Positions 11,430 to 24,500 of a stretch of DNA of 64,000 nucleotides are shown here, piece by piece; within the stretch, counting starts at the first letter, position 1, and the number at the start of each line of letters is the position of its first letter. Position numbers and translations under genes: made by a program. The notes under the pieces were generated by a model, which was not told where the DNA came from, searched no databases, and worked only from the letters and a program-made list of their open reading frames with translations. Location: contig JASANC010004610.1 in the NCBI GenBank assembly GCA_030248135.1, positions 1-64,000 of the forward strand, in the 5' to 3' direction. This DNA is from Theristus sp. LFF4_11 (taxonomy: Eukaryota; Nematoda; Chromadorea; Monhysterida; Xyalidae).

Positions 11430-12342
11430 AGCAGCCGCCCCCACCGACCATGACCACGACTGTTTCCATTTCACAATTATTGCTGTCGTCTCGTCTCCTC
11501 GACCATGAATCTCAAACATTGTTGAAGTTTTCGTGTTGTTTTTGCTGTTGTTCTGGTTGTTTACGCCATTCATTCGATTCTTTTCACGGTTTCAAATAAT
11601 TTCTGATCGTCACTTTCTCTTTGTATTCGTGATCAAGTCTCTTCGCAATGTCGAACGTTGTTTCGGTTCGATCGACTGTAGTCAATTTGTCGTGTATTGT
11701 GCAATCTCTTGCCATATCTCGTGTTCTTCGTCATTGTTTATTGTGTTTGCCGCCCTGTTTTCTAGCACCTCAGTCGATATTTCAGCACTTTGGAGCACTC
11801 TTCACCACAAACGTGTACAGTTGAACAATAAAAAACTAGTCGAACAGCTGACCCTGACAAGACAACACTAAAAATGGGCTGACATTTTGGTGGCTATGCT
11901 TTTCTTTGTGACGCTTTGGCATTGTTTTTCTGTAAACTTCAGGGCTTGATTATGACACTATCAAAGTAGCTAAAACTCGGTCAGCAGGCAACGCAGTTGC
12001 GCGAGTTGAGCGCCGCAAGTTGAGTCTTCAGCAGCTGCGTGTTGTCTTTCCGGTGGAAGTGAGGTGATTGTGTGCAGCGAACAGCAATGCAAGGTGAGGG
12101 CACACAACTGTTGTGCGCACACGATGCCGTCTTTGGCCTCTTGCATTGTGATTTTTTTGGCCTCGTTTTTATTGTGACCTTGTGTGAACTTATGAACTGG
12201 AATTTTTGAAGCTCAAACAAGCACGCATTTGTTCCGTCTTTCTTATTCTAATTTTCAGTGAACTGGAATTTTGGAAGCTCAAACAAAACATTTCAGTTTC
12301 TCTGATTTTTCCTAAAGTGTTTTGAACGAATTACCATTAAAA
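11430..12342. other. TMX3 3' UTR and intergenic region
   Basis: Contains the likely TMX3 polyadenylation signal AATAAA at 11827-11832. A 24-bp phrase around TGAACTGGAATTTT is present twice (about 12194 and 12259), a local duplication close to the CCDC102-type start. No further gene is seen. Confidence 0.5.
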
Positions 12343-14297
12343 ATGAGCGGTGCAACAGACAGCGATGCGGCAGAGGAGCAGGCGGCGCACAGCAGACGCA
12401 GGCAGCAGGCGCACGCGCAACCACAACGACATGCAGCACATGCTTACGAACGTGACGACGTAAACAATTTGTGCACGAGCCTTTCATTCATTCGAAACTG
12501 TTTTAAAAAAACATTTTTCAATCGGAACTGATTGCTTTCAATTTCTCAGCTGCCCGGCGTTGCGGAAGTGGCGGCGGCGGCGGCTGGCTTCAACCGCTAC
12601 ACCCGTCCGATGTACACCGATGCAGACTACTTGCCAATGCGGCTGACACGCAACGCGCTCACGCACACACGATGCAGACACACGGACTGGGAGCTCTGTG
12701 AGCAGCAACGTCTGCACGAGCTGGACGAGGCAGGACCACTTTCATAGGACTGGCTGCGCTGGCAATCCCACAGACAGCCAATCAGCGCACAATGAGAATA
12801 GTGCACTCGACGGTTTCACGCAGCTTACATTCAGCCAGCATTTCCACTGAAAAAAAGCGACATTTTCACTGCTGTGTTGAAAGCTACAGTGTACCATGGT
12901 GGCGGAACAAATCTGTTCGCATTGTATGCAGATTTTATGAATGCGGCTTTCATGTTCTCAGTATTGTGACAACTTTCCGCTTGTAGCTATTCTCATCTCA
13001 GTGCAACAATGTTCTGAAACCAAAATTGAATTGCCATTTTTATCTGCTGTCAGGCCCAAAATCGCGTCGATCAAATGGAGAAAGTGATGCGTTGGTGGTC
13101 GGAATGCACAGCGACCTGGCGAACAAAGTGGGCTGCGATGAAAACAGAGCGAAATGCTGCCCGTAAAGAGCTGCTGCTGCTGCAAGAGACGCACGACACG
13201 ACACTGGACGAGTTGAGACAGCTGCGCATGCAGGTGCAGGAGGTGCATGCTGCACAGCTCGTTGCGGAGGTGCGCAAGCGACTCAGTGTTTGGCACACAG
13301 TTTTGGAAGACTCTTGAAACAGATATGTTTCAAACGATTCACATATGGTGTTGTCGGTGTTTGAACTGAATTGCCCCCCGAACAACTGCAGGCTGGCAGC
13401 AACCAAGTGCGCCATTCGCGTGCGACCAATGGCTCGTCTGTCGCCAATTCTGTCAACCGGTACAACAAACGTCAACGAGCACAACCGCATACACAATTTT
13501 GCTTTTGTATTTTGCACACACCCACCGAGCAATGCCAGCCACGCTCATTTTCAGCAAGGTCTCACTGACCGAGTTTGACAGCCTCGAGCAGCAGTGTGCC
13601 GTGTGGAAACAGCGATACGCGGAGCTGGAAAAATCACGCACCATGTTGATACAAGATGTAACGTTTTTCTCTGTTGCTGGTTCAAACTATCACATTTTTT
13701 ACAGCTCAACATTTCATTTGAGATCGAAGACATAAAGCAAGCGCATGTTGAAGAGCTGCAGCATCTGCGTCAGACGCACGACGCCGAAGTGGCGGTCAGT
13801 TTTCTCGTCATTCCATCGTTATTTTATTCATCAAAACATTGGCAAAGAGCTGCTGGCTAATCATGTCTATTGCATTGCGCTTTTGAAATCACTTTAAACT
13901 TTAAACACTTTAAACAATATAAAAAATCCAACGTATAATAATGAGTTTGCAATCATACCCAAAACGCCATAACAATATAAAACCATTAGACTGCAGCATC
14001 AGCCATCAGCTGCTGTTATTTCCTGCGACCACTTACACTGTCATGAAGCTAGCGTTTTGATAAACGTTTTTAACGCCAGTTTTCGTTTATTGCCGATCAA
14101 ACGCCAGATTTGTTTACAGTGTTGTGCGTTTAAAAATGCAACCAATCAGCGATACGCATGCAAAATTGTAGGAGCTACGCGAGCAATTGCAGAGGGCGCA
14201 CGTTGCCGTCGTGAACGCAACGCATCCTGGCGCTGACCCCGCTGAAGAAGCTCAAGTAAAATCAGACAATTTCTCGGAATCCGCTGACAATTCCTAA
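12343..14297 (+). CDS. CCDC102-family coiled-coil protein, seven exons
   Basis: Exons 12343-12459, 12550-12729, 13054-13269, 13392-13459, 13555-13657, 13705-13794 and 14172-14297 give 299 residues. Exons 2-3 carry the family hallmark: [16 protein letters not shown] followed by [16 protein letters not shown] (human CCDC102A has QMEKTMRWWSDCTANW). The N-terminal 60 residues are low complexity; residues about 85-285 are predominantly coiled coil. Human CCDC102A is about 550 residues, so this protein lacks the long C-terminal coiled coil and ends in a short acidic tail at an in-frame stop. The exon 2/3 junction needs a GC donor (GCAGGA at 12730), because no GT is available and only that join keeps frame and alignment. 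CCDC102 proteins are linked to actomyosin and centrosome cohesion; function here is inferred from family. Confidence 0.85.
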
Positions 14298-14396
14298 ACA
14301 GCTGAGAACATTTGCAACTATTATATGTAGCTTTACAATATCACAACCGAAAGCAATAATTAAAAAAATGATTCACGATAACGACCAATGTGTCTA

Positions 14397-14658
14397 CCGT
14401 AAAGTCTTGCATATAAAGTTCCTCCCACTTATAAGACCCCCACCCAAAAGTGGGCGGAGTGTCACACGGCGGGAAACCAAAAAATTCAAATTTTTGACTT
14501 GGTCGAAAACCCACCCCGTTTATAAGGCCCGGATTTCGTAATCTTCTATTTGTAAGACCTCCTCCCACTTATAAGGCTGTCACACAAAATTCCACTTTTT
14601 TCAGCAATTTTTGATTTTCAAATTTATATAAGGAGACCTTATATGCAAGACTTTACGG
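14397..14658. mobile_element. 262-bp MITE with TA target duplication
   Basis: Perfect terminal inverted repeats CCGTAAAGTCTTGCATATAA at the left and the reverse complement at the right, flanked by TA on each side. This is the Tc1/mariner-type insertion pattern. The interior holds inverted copies of CCTCCCACTTATAAG. No coding capacity. Confidence 0.75.
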
Positions 14659-14770
14659 TATATATATATCTTGTTGTACAGTGCGTGCATGAAAATATTA
14701 TGAAAATGGTAATAAAGAACACATATCCAAAAATCATGCAGTGCATGTAAACATGTTCGATGTTTACAAC

Positions 14771-14926
14771 GTACTAAACTCAATAACATATCCAACTAGC
14801 TGATTGGTTGATGCGTGCATTCTGTGCATGAATTGCTGAGTTCGCCGGAGTTCGGTTTGCATGGAATCCATGCATCACGTGACCACTAACCAGTCAGCTA
14901 GTTGGATATGTTATAGAGTTAGACTG
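14771..14926. mobile_element. Short MITE-like repeat, second copy of the CAGTCKAACTC family
   Basis: Inverted arms AACATATCCAACTAGCTGA at both sides; the right terminus reads CAGTCTAACTC in reverse complement. Contains TCACGTGA and GCATGGA motifs shared with 4675-4835. Confidence 0.6.
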
Positions 14927-15116
14927 TATGTGATTGACGACACGACAGAGAGTCGGTGCTCAAAAATACTGAGGAAATGAATGAAAAAAAGAAAATGCTG
15001 CAATTTCGAAAAATGTTAGACAATGTGGAATGATGGGGCTTGAGTAAAACGGAGGTGTCCATTGACTCGACAACCCAATGAACAATCAGGTGAGATCAGA
15101 CAGTGTGTGGGGTTGG

Positions 15117-18100
15117 CTAAGTGACCGCCCCGCCCGCAATCATGCGTGCCTTTGCACAGTCGGGGCAGACAACGTCGATGCCGTCGCTGATGAAGCCTTT
15201 GCCGACCAGTGAGCCGCCACACTGCGTGCACACGAAACAGTCGTGGTGCCAGTTGCGCTCGTCGTACGAAATGAACTTGGTGCCACCGAGGCCTGCCAGT
15301 GCGCTTACGGTTTTGTGCTTTGCTTGAAACGCACACTGAGTGAGTCTCAACATTGACCAACAATGAGAAACATCCGCTACTCAACTACAGTCAGGGCGTT
15401 TTCTCCCACCCCCAAAATTTTTTGTTGCGATTTCAGGGGCTGAAACCGTGACAGAAGGGGGTTTTCGGGTACGCTGAGTTCAAAAATCTTGTTTACAAGT
15501 TTGCCCGACGCTTCTACTGTGCCCTAAACGCGTATGTCATGGGGATGAGGAGAAAAAATTCCTTGATAATCAATTTTAAATGAAAAAACGCACCACAAGG
15601 AACCTGTAATCCTGTTACAAATACAAATCGAGGTCGCTGAGTCCGAATATGACGTTTATTTTGCCATACGAATTACTCCGCGCCTTAAAAACGGCCTCTA
15701 TAGGGACGGAAAGGGAAAAAAATTGAAAAATTCGGAAACTAACCAAAAAAACTGAAAACTAAGCCATAAACACAAATCGAAGTCGCTGAATCCGAATATG
15801 ACGTTTATTTTGACATACAAATTACTCTGCACCCTAAAAATGGCCTCTATAGGGACGAAAAGGGGAAAATTTGAAAAAAATCGGAAACTAGCAAAAAAAA
15901 TCTGAAAACTAAGCCATAAACACAAATCGAGGTCGCTGAGTTTGAATATGACGTTTATTTTGACATACAAATTACTCCGCACCCTAAAAACGGCCTCTAT
16001 AGGTACGAAAAGGTAAAAATTGAAAAAATCGGAAACTAGCCAAAAAAATCTGAAAACTAAGCCATAAACACAAATCGAGGTCGCTGAGTCCGAATATGAC
16101 GTTTATTTTGCCATACGGATTACTCTGCACCCTAAAAACAGCTTCTATAGAGACGAAAAGGAAAAAATTTAAAAAAAAATCGGAAACTAAAAAAATCCGA
16201 AAACTGAGCCATAAACACAAATCAAAATCGCTGAGTCCGAATATGACGTTTATTTTGCCATACGAATTACTCCGCACCCTAAAAACGGTTTCTATAGAGA
16301 CGATAAGGAAAAAATCTATTCGGACTCAGCGACCTCGATTTGTGTTTATGGCTTAGTTTTCAGATTTTTTTGAATAGTTTCCGATTTTTTTAATTTTTTT
16401 CCTTTTCGTCCCTATAGAAGCTATTTTTAGAGTGCGGAGTAATTCGTATGTCAAAATAAACGTCATATTCGGACTCAGCGACCTCGATTTGTGTTTATGG
16501 CTTAGTTTACAATTTTTTTTGGCTAGTTTCCGATTTTTTCAATTTTTTTCTCCTTTTCGTCCCTATAGAGGCCATTTTTAGGGTGCAGAGTAATTTGTAT
16601 GTCAACATAAACGTCATATTCGGATTCAGCGACTTCGATTTGTGTTTATGGCTTAGTTTTCAGTTTTTTTGGTTAGTTTCCGAATTTTTCAATTTTTTTC
16701 CATTTCCGTCCCTATAGAGGCCGTTTTTAGGGCGCGGAGTAATTCGTATGGCAAAATAAACGCCATATTCGGACTCAGCGACCTCGATTTGTATTTGTAA
16801 CAGGATTTCAGGTTCCTTGTGGTGCGTTTTTTCATTTAAAATTGATTATCAAGGAATTTTCCCTCCTCATCCCCATGGCATACGCGTTTAGGGCACAGTA
16901 GAAGCGTCGGGCAAACTTGTAAATAAAATTTTTGAACTCAGCGTACCCGAAAACCCCCCTTCTGTCACGGTTTCAGCGCTTGAAATCGCAACAAAAAATT
17001 TTGGGGGTGGGAGGAAACGCCCTGACTACAGTTCACGTGTTATAGGATAACTGACTCATTTCAGTAGCAACTCTAGTAGCCAAACGAGTAGCGATGTTTT
17101 CTCAGTGCTGCAAGCGAATCGCATTCACAGGATTGTGTGCCCACCAGTGATCGCCTGCTGGCACGCAGCACACTTCTTCGCGTACAACTGTGCGTAGCAG
17201 TCGGCACAGTAGATGCCGTCCTCCTTGCTCGTGAATCGTTGGCCGGCAAGCGAGCAGCCGCAGTTGGCACAGATGAAGCACTCGCGATGGAACGGCTGCT
17301 CTTTGTAGGTCACGCCGCCGCTGGTGATCGTCTGCAAAGGGCCAGCCACTGCTGCGTTTGCACAGTGAGCACCAAGAAAGAGGGCCTACTAACACGGCTG
17401 CTGGCCTCGTTTAATGGCATGCTGATTACTCACTGCAAAAGCGAAAAAAATGAAAAAAACACACTGAAAAAACTGCGGGTTTGCTTTTTTCCTCGTTTGA
17501 ATTTGGATTATTCGTATTTTACCTTGGCACACTTTGTGCATTTGGTCAGGAATGTCTTTTCGTAGCATGCGCAACAGTATACATTGTCGTCTTTCGGCAC
17601 AAAACTTCTCGTGCCGATTGGTTTGGTGCAGAGCACGCACGCGAAACAGTGGTCGTGCCATTGTTTGCCACGGTACTCGAGTTTTTTCATGCCTGCAATG
17701 CTTTCGATTCAGAAAGTTGACTGGCTGCTGCGTTTGAAAGAATTTCGTGCCCTGCACAAACATGAAAGAATCAAGATTATTTTGAAACTTCTGAGCTGGA
17801 GTTTTTCGTGAGGCAACGGAACAGACCTGCGCGGAACGGGGCGCCGCAGCCGTCGCACCTGGTTGCAAACGACTGCTCGTGACAGTTGCCACAGAAGATT
17901 TCATCGTCGCGGCTGCCGAACGGTTTGTCCACCAGTGAAACGCCACACTTCGAACACAGGAAACACTCCTCGTGCCAGTGCTTGTTTTTGTACGACAGAT
18001 CCTGTGTCGTGTCAGCAAATCGCATTACTCTTGTCCAGTTTTGACACTGGTGCGATTCAACTTCACCACAACTTCTCAATCATTCATGGTGTACGTGCAT

Positions 18101-18377
18101 ACCTTGCAGTCGATTGATATCGCCTTGCCACATGAGTCGCACATGTTCGCGTAGTGCAGATCGTAGCAGGCGACGCACGTCGGTCGCGACTCTCGCAGCA
18201 CGTAGCGCTTGCCTTGGGCACAAGTGCAAACGTACACACACACGTACACCAAACGCACACTGATTGCTCCAAATATTCATGCGTATTCCAAAACTGTTAC
18301 CGACCTCCTAAATCCTCCTCACAATTGAAGCAGTACAGCTCAGCGCCCTCGGCCCCATGCTCTGCCGTCGCCGTCAT
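15117..18377 (-). CDS. FHL: Four-and-a-half-LIM domain protein (FHL/limpet/LIM-9 group), six exons
   Basis: Exons in transcript order: 18377-18305, 18212-18103, 18001-17827, 17692-17523, 17331-17145 and 15292-15117, giving 296 residues. The N-terminal half LIM is split by the first intron (CFNCEEDLGG then KRYVLRESRP). Four full LIM domains follow, with all zinc-ligand Cys/His pairs visible: HWHEECFLCSKC, QWHDHCFACVLC, PFHRECFICANC and NWHHDCFVCTQC. Phrases such as SLVDKPFGSRDDEIFC and GLGGTKFISYDERNWHHDC align with FHL2 across its length (279 residues). The family are scaffolds at sarcomeres, adhesions and in the nucleus. The start ATG at 18377 is the first in the half-LIM exon, but that frame stays open upstream, so a longer isoform with further 5' exons is possible. 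Intron 5 holds a large foldback transposon. Confidence 0.93.
15392..17024. mobile_element. 1.63-kb foldback transposon with 8-bp target duplication, in the last FHL intron
   Basis: The element begins CAGGGCGTTTTCTCCCACCC and ends with the reverse complement (one mismatch in that stretch), flanked by perfect direct repeats ACTACAGT at 15384-15391 and 17025-17032. The arms are nearly complementary over their full lengths. Each arm is built from imperfect tandem units of about 146-150 bp: five in one direction (starting near 15625, 15775, 15925, 16073 and 16219) and four inverted ones (near 16318, 16468, 16618 and 16768). The turn of the hairpin is near 16315. No transposase is present; the long frames are products of the tandem repeat. 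An 8-bp duplication and a CAGGG terminus fit the hAT superfamily. Confidence 0.9.
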
Positions 18378-21300
18378 CGCTCTTGCTGCTTGATTTGCCT
18401 CAAAATTCTTTGTTTTTGTTCCAGCTGTCAAACTGTCTATTATTCTTCTGTGAGTTTTTTGAACTAGAAATGCGAGGCAGCAGAATGCACAAACAAAAAA
18501 ATGACTTGCCCGGTTTGGGAGAAAAAAATTTTAATCAACGAAAAACAGATTTGCGCGTTCACTCAGGCAAAGTTTTGCTTTAGCGGACTCGACAAAAGTA
18601 ATAAGTATACAGTATACAGTATACACAACTGGCACTGCATCTCGCTCGAGGGTGGTTTTCTGATACGACGAGTGCAATAAAAAACATAATGGAGTTACAG
18701 CTTTTCAAATTGATTGCATCTTTAAAAATTAGGCAAATGAACTGACGATTTGATGAAATGTTTGTTTTCAACGAGATTGGCCAAAGTGAGCTGCTGCTGT
18801 TGATAAAGAAGCACCAAGCATGCACACAGCACGATGCAGACCAGAAAGTCACACGTACGCGGGCAATCAGTACAATCGAATAATCGCGCAGTTTCAGAGT
18901 GTGGAAGGGCGCCAACAACAAGCAGAGAGACAGACGAATGCAAATGCAAAACCAAAAGAAACATTGCTCTCGCTGGCTGGTGCGTTTGCGTGGTGGTGCA
19001 GCTGGTTCCAGTGAAAGATGAAAATGTGGCGAGCGCAGAGAAAGACTGAGCATCTGCACTAGTTGGGCATGCATCTTCGTTACATTTTGCGAATATAAAA
19101 GCGCATGAAAAGCCGGAAATATTGTAAACATCGTTCGTATGGTATGTATGCGTGCTGCCAATGAAGAGAGGCATGTTTGCGCAAGGCATGGTGGCTGTGG
19201 TGCAATAAAAGTTTGCTGCATTGAGTGGCCGCTTGGGAGCAGCACCCGTGCCGCAAAAGTCAATCAGAGAGACGCGCGCGCGAGCCAGCAAGCAGCGTTC
19301 GGGGGATGGGCACGATGCGTTCAAACGGGTGCCAACCACGCAATCTGGCGCAGCCACTGTTGCCATTGAATTTGATGCATATCCGTTCGTTGCATCAATC
19401 TCTCTTCACTTTGTGCTTCAATTGTTCGCAGCCGTGAGTTTCCAATTGAAACGTGCGGCTCCGTGCTCAGCTGTGATTAGTGGGGGCCGCGGCGGCGCCT
19501 TTTTCATGGACACACACGCGGATCGCGCGCATTTGAAATGATGAAATCGCAACAAACGACACGCACGCATGGGTGCCTTCTTGGTCAGACACATTCAATT
19601 CGCAACACCGGGCTGCCCACTTTGTTCTCGCCACTAATGCATTCTCAGCTTTTTTACACTGACGCAATAAAATCTGCGCTTTCCAGAAGAAAAATTGAGG
19701 CGATCACTAGCTGGCTGGCAGCATGCGTGTGCTGCAAAATTACAGTCATACGAAAAAAAAAACTGAACCAAATACGAATGCGGATGACCATGGATGACAC
19801 ACACTATTACTGATGCGCGTTTTCAGACCACCACGACCGAATACAATGCCATAAGCATGCAGAATGTGAGTGAGTTGCCGAGTTTTGAGAACGAAATTAT
19901 AGCAAAACGGCTCGGATCACGCGTGCAAATGACAAACAGCTGCGAAAGCAGAGACACCAACGGCCACGCAGAGCACTGATACAGTTTGGTGAGGGCCTCT
20001 CGGCCACTGTGCAAAGCAATGCGTGCAAGTTCGTGCACACTTCAGGCCGCGTCCACGCAGTCGCGCAGTTTTATATTTTTCCCGAAGAGCATCTCGCATT
20101 CACAGTATCGCTGTGTGGTGGCATTGTGTTTGCAAGTGCAAATGCACCACCGCCACGACTGGAACAAACTACGGAGACACTGGCGGTTGAGACCGGAAAC
20201 AACCGGCTGGCCTTCGCTGCGCTCTGCCGCAAACACCGGCGAACATAAAAAGCACTCTGTGTGGCTTGTTTGCCGTCGCTGTTTTTTCTGCATTCGCGTT
20301 TTATGCAACATTTCTATCAGTGGACACGAGCATGTGAACTAAGTTTGCCGTTTTCTTTTCTCCAACTTGCTGATCGGGTCACGCGAGAAGTGACAATAAA
20401 CAAAAAAACTGCTGCGAGTTTTCCATTTTGTACGTGCGCATTTCTCAGTAAACTGAAACTCAGCCACACTGTGCGTTTGTGGCTTGTTCGATTTTCATTC
20501 CGGATTATTTTTCTCTTTTGTGGAACGTTGATGAAATCGGAAACCGCTCCATGTGCAGTGCAGTTTTTGTGCTTTTTTGCTTCTAAATGGCTGAGCACAG
20601 TGCTCTGTTCGTGTGATCGTATTATTGTCCCAATCAAACTGGTGCTCCTAACTTGATTTCGTTAGCTCTTTCTAAGTTCCAGTGATTTATCCGCGGCTTG
20701 GCTTGCGCACAGCACACCCCAGTCCAACCCCGCTCTGAGCTCTGTTTTTTATGTGATGTATTATTTTCAACGTTCTGCTCATCAGGAAGAAAAATTGAAT
20801 AACGCAACATGAATGAAACAACTGCACAAAGTTGTCTGGAAATAACAGAGGTATGTAATAACAAGTTTTTTCAGGAAGAAGTTTGTGGTGTTGTTTGACA
20901 AAAAATCATGAAGAAATGCAAAAAACACGCGGAAGTTCAATAGAATGCATGCTGGCAAAAATGTAGCGGAATAAAGATATTGAACTTTTGAACATGTAAA
21001 CTGTAAAGCAGCTTGAAAAAACAATGAGACAGAATGTAGCAACATTAACAACCAAAAAACGGTTTGGAATTTTGAAACGAATTATTCCTGTGAAGCCAAA
21101 ATGGCTACACAGTGGCCAGTCACGTTCTAAAAACTTGTGTTGCACGAGCATCGCAAAGTAAATTTTGAAACCTTTTGTTCTTTTAAACCGGTTTGAGTTT
21201 GAACTGGTCATTTGGTTCATAAATCCACATAAAATCTTACTGCACAAAGGTTTTCTCTTAAACTTAAAACTTAAACAAACTTAAAAAAGCCAAAAATATC

Positions 21301-21585
21301 ACTCAAAAGATTTGATTGAAAATAGTGAAAAAACAGCATTTACAGAGCGATCACAACAGAAAATAAATAAGCAGATATCAACGAGTTCAAAGCTTGAAAG
21401 AAATTTGCATGAACAGTGCTGTTCGGAAAGGTGGAAATAAAAAAAGATATTAGACAATTCCATTTTACAGGTGGTGCAAAACGGCCACAATTTCTAAACT
21501 GCCATTAAAAACGGACAATCCCGGGTCCCTAAAATGGCAATCTGTAGAAATCGGCAGCCATTACGTTTCACGTCGTATTTTGTGA
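18378..21585. other. FHL upstream / PDZ gene downstream intergenic region
   Basis: No exon with convincing splice sites or family similarity was found on either strand. A 227-residue open frame on the minus strand at 18580-19263 was examined: it is Ser/Cys/Phe-rich with no domain and is not called. A perfect ACAGTATACAGTATACAC short repeat lies near 18607. The FHL promoter and any 5' UTR exons should be here, together with the PDZ-gene 3' UTR just below 21586. Confidence 0.45.
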
Positions 21586-24500
21586 TCACTCGCGTTCACC
21601 ACGCATCACCGGCAGCAGTCGCAAGGTGACGCGACCGGGGGGCAAGCTCTTCATCAGTTTCCAAGCCTCGATGTGGCTGAAATTGTCGAGAGGCGTGTCG
21701 TTGATTGCAAGCACCCGAGCGCCCACGTGCACGCTCGTTGACTTCTCTGCTGCGCCGCCTGCAATGCAGTTTTTTAATTATGCAAATTTGTGTTTTCTTA
21801 CAGAATGTTTCAGGATTTCCAGTGACACGCGAAAAACTGTACAATTTTTGAGATCAAACCTTATATCTCAAACAGGTCGAGCAACGAATCAGTCGAAAGA
21901 AAAGAATATGCTTTCAAACAAACGCAGACCAGCAAAGACGCGTTTCACAAGGAGCGGTCGCGGTTCGTCCATTGCGGTTTTGCCGCCCTCCAACGAGAAT
22001 CCGAGTCCCAGGTCAGTCTTCTCAATGGTGACCGTGACGGGCGTCGATGCGTACGAATACTGGGCGCAGTGCACGGCCAGCTCTGCATCGGATGTGCTCA
22101 AACGCACTGAAATCGCACAAAGCCTCTGTGGTCGCTCGCAAGTTGCAATGCACAGCAAACCTCGAGAATCTCGCATGTTTCCAGCCCGAAATTTGCTTCA
22201 CTAACTGGCAAAATGACGGCTAAAACAGCTACTAAAACGCGTTTAACAATGTTATAACACGTGAACACGCTACATATCGGATATACAATGTATATAGTAG
22301 TCGCTTTATCAGCGTTTTTGGCAGCCATCAGTTATCAGCTATAACTCAGAAACTCATTGAAACTCCCAATTATCTTTGTAGCACTACCGACAATCCTGCG
22401 AACACCCAAACCGTTTGTACTTTTGTTGTTGTTCGAGCGCATCGCCGGCATCGACAGCGAGTGTGCCAGTGTGTTTGTCTGTGCGTGGCGTCGTCGTGCA
22501 AGCACCAAATGCACCAGCTCTGCTGGCCTCTTCAGCAGGCGACGAGCGTCGGCCGGGCTCAGCGACGGAGTGGCCACCTGGACAGTGAAGAAACAAGGCT
22601 GGAAAGTTAAAAAAAATTTGCGGGAAATGTAAATGTTTCCTGGCGAACCTGGTTGTGCACAGCAAGCACGCGGTCGCCGGGCCTGATGCGGTCGGCACCG
22701 TCGCAGTCAGCCAACGAGCCCGTGATCACACGATGCACCTGCAAAATCAACATTTTGAAGAGAATGAAAAGTGACTTGAGAATTGGTTGAGAATGCGAAC
22801 AAAGAACGGAACATCACAAGACTAGACCAACCAAAATATCATGTCTGTTCGGATCAGGAGTGCCAGTGAGTATGAGTCCGACACTGCCCTCTGTGAATCC
22901 GTCATGTTTGCGCCTGTCCAGCGTCACCGTGAACACTTTGAAAAGTCCACTCTCATCGCCGAGTGCACTGACGCATTGCTGCAGCTGAAACACGCGGCAA
23001 ATGTTGGTGTAAACCAACTATAACTGCACAAAATGTAGCATCCAGTAATGGTCTTCCTTTACATGAGCTTACCATTTCATCCGTCAACCAATCATTGAGC
23101 GTGTTTGTCTCGACGTCTGTTGTGGTGTCACTTTCGCTGACGTTCGTCGTCGTTGGGCGACTGCACGACTCCGTGAACACATCAGAATGCTCATCTGATG
23201 AGTCTGACTGCCGTACGTGGCGCTTTTCAGTTTGAATAGCAGACGATTCCGAAATGTCATTGGTAGTGTCCGTTGCGACAGAGTTCGTCTCACATTGATC
23301 AACGGCCGCTAATTCCTCAGCCGACCTGATTGGCTCCACGTGGCCAAATCGAGAAAAATCAATAAAAGGAGCGCTTTTCGATGGCTGTTGGTCGATGCTG
23401 CGGTTGAGTGTTGATGTTGACTGTGTTGACGATGTTGACGGTTGATCGGTGTTGCTCGCTGACTGTGCCAACGGGTCACCACTGCCGGCACGACTGCTGC
23501 ACGCTGATTCGCTGCGCGACAATTCAAACTGTGCCCAGTGAGCCGCGTCACTGCTGCTGGTGGTCGTTGATGGCGAACTGTCACGCTGCAAAGATGTCCG
23601 TTGTGCTTTTGGGACTCCATTGAAACTGGGACAACCAAAACGCTTACTGAAACCATTTTAGAAACGCTGTTTTTTCAGTGTTAGTTAATCATAAATTGAA
23701 TATGATTGTCTAAACGAATCTTGTCTTTTTAAACAATATCATTTGCAACAAATTGCAGTTCAACGTACCCTTGTTCTTGAAGTGACCACTTTGTCGGTCG
23801 TGTCAGCAACCGTCAACAGCGAGCTGGCGTTCTCAGCCGCCAGTACTGGCTTTAGTGCCACAGTAGTAGCATTGTTTGCTGGTGTCGGACGTAGCTTCTG
23901 GTGTTGCGCAATCAGTTTCTGCACACCACCACCGCTGGCCCCTCTGTGGCACTGCGTTTGCGGCTGCTGTCGTTGTTTGCCACCAGTGGCCGGCTGTGGC
24001 GCTCGCGTCGCTGAGCCGTGTGCCTCGAAGAGTGCGCGTTTCGCAGCGAACGATTTGCATCGCTTCTCGGTGTTCTCGTTGTCGGCCGTGGCGACGCCAT
24101 TCTGCAGCGACGGGCCCGTGAGCACGCTCGAATGCAGACTCGGCAGCGGTTCACCGGTTGGCAGGACGGGTGCCGCCGGCTGGTTGGCTGCTGTCTTCGG
24201 CAGCTGCAACATGCGCAGCGTCTGTTGAGTGGCGGCCGACAGAGCACGCTGCTGCCCGTCGGTGGTGCTGAGGAAGCCGGAGTCCTCGGAGCTGGTCGGC
24301 GACGGATTCGACATGGGCGGCGACTGGTCGTGCGTCGCTGAGTGGCTGCTGCCAGATGTGTGCGTGCTGCTGTGCGACAGGGACAGCGAGCACACGGAGC
24401 TCACCGCGGCCGACGGCGTGCTCTTCGCAGGACGCGACATCTCTGAAATGAAAAGCAGCGCTTCAGCGTTCACTCATTCAACAAATATACTACCGCACAC

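Noticed and set aside
15698..16356. Repetitive open frames within the FHL intron
   Set aside because: Produced by the tandem 148-bp units of the foldback element; no protein family and no splice context.
18580..19263. 227-residue open frame on the minus strand upstream of FHL
   Set aside because: No family resemblance, Ser/Cys/Phe-rich, no splice context; most likely chance.
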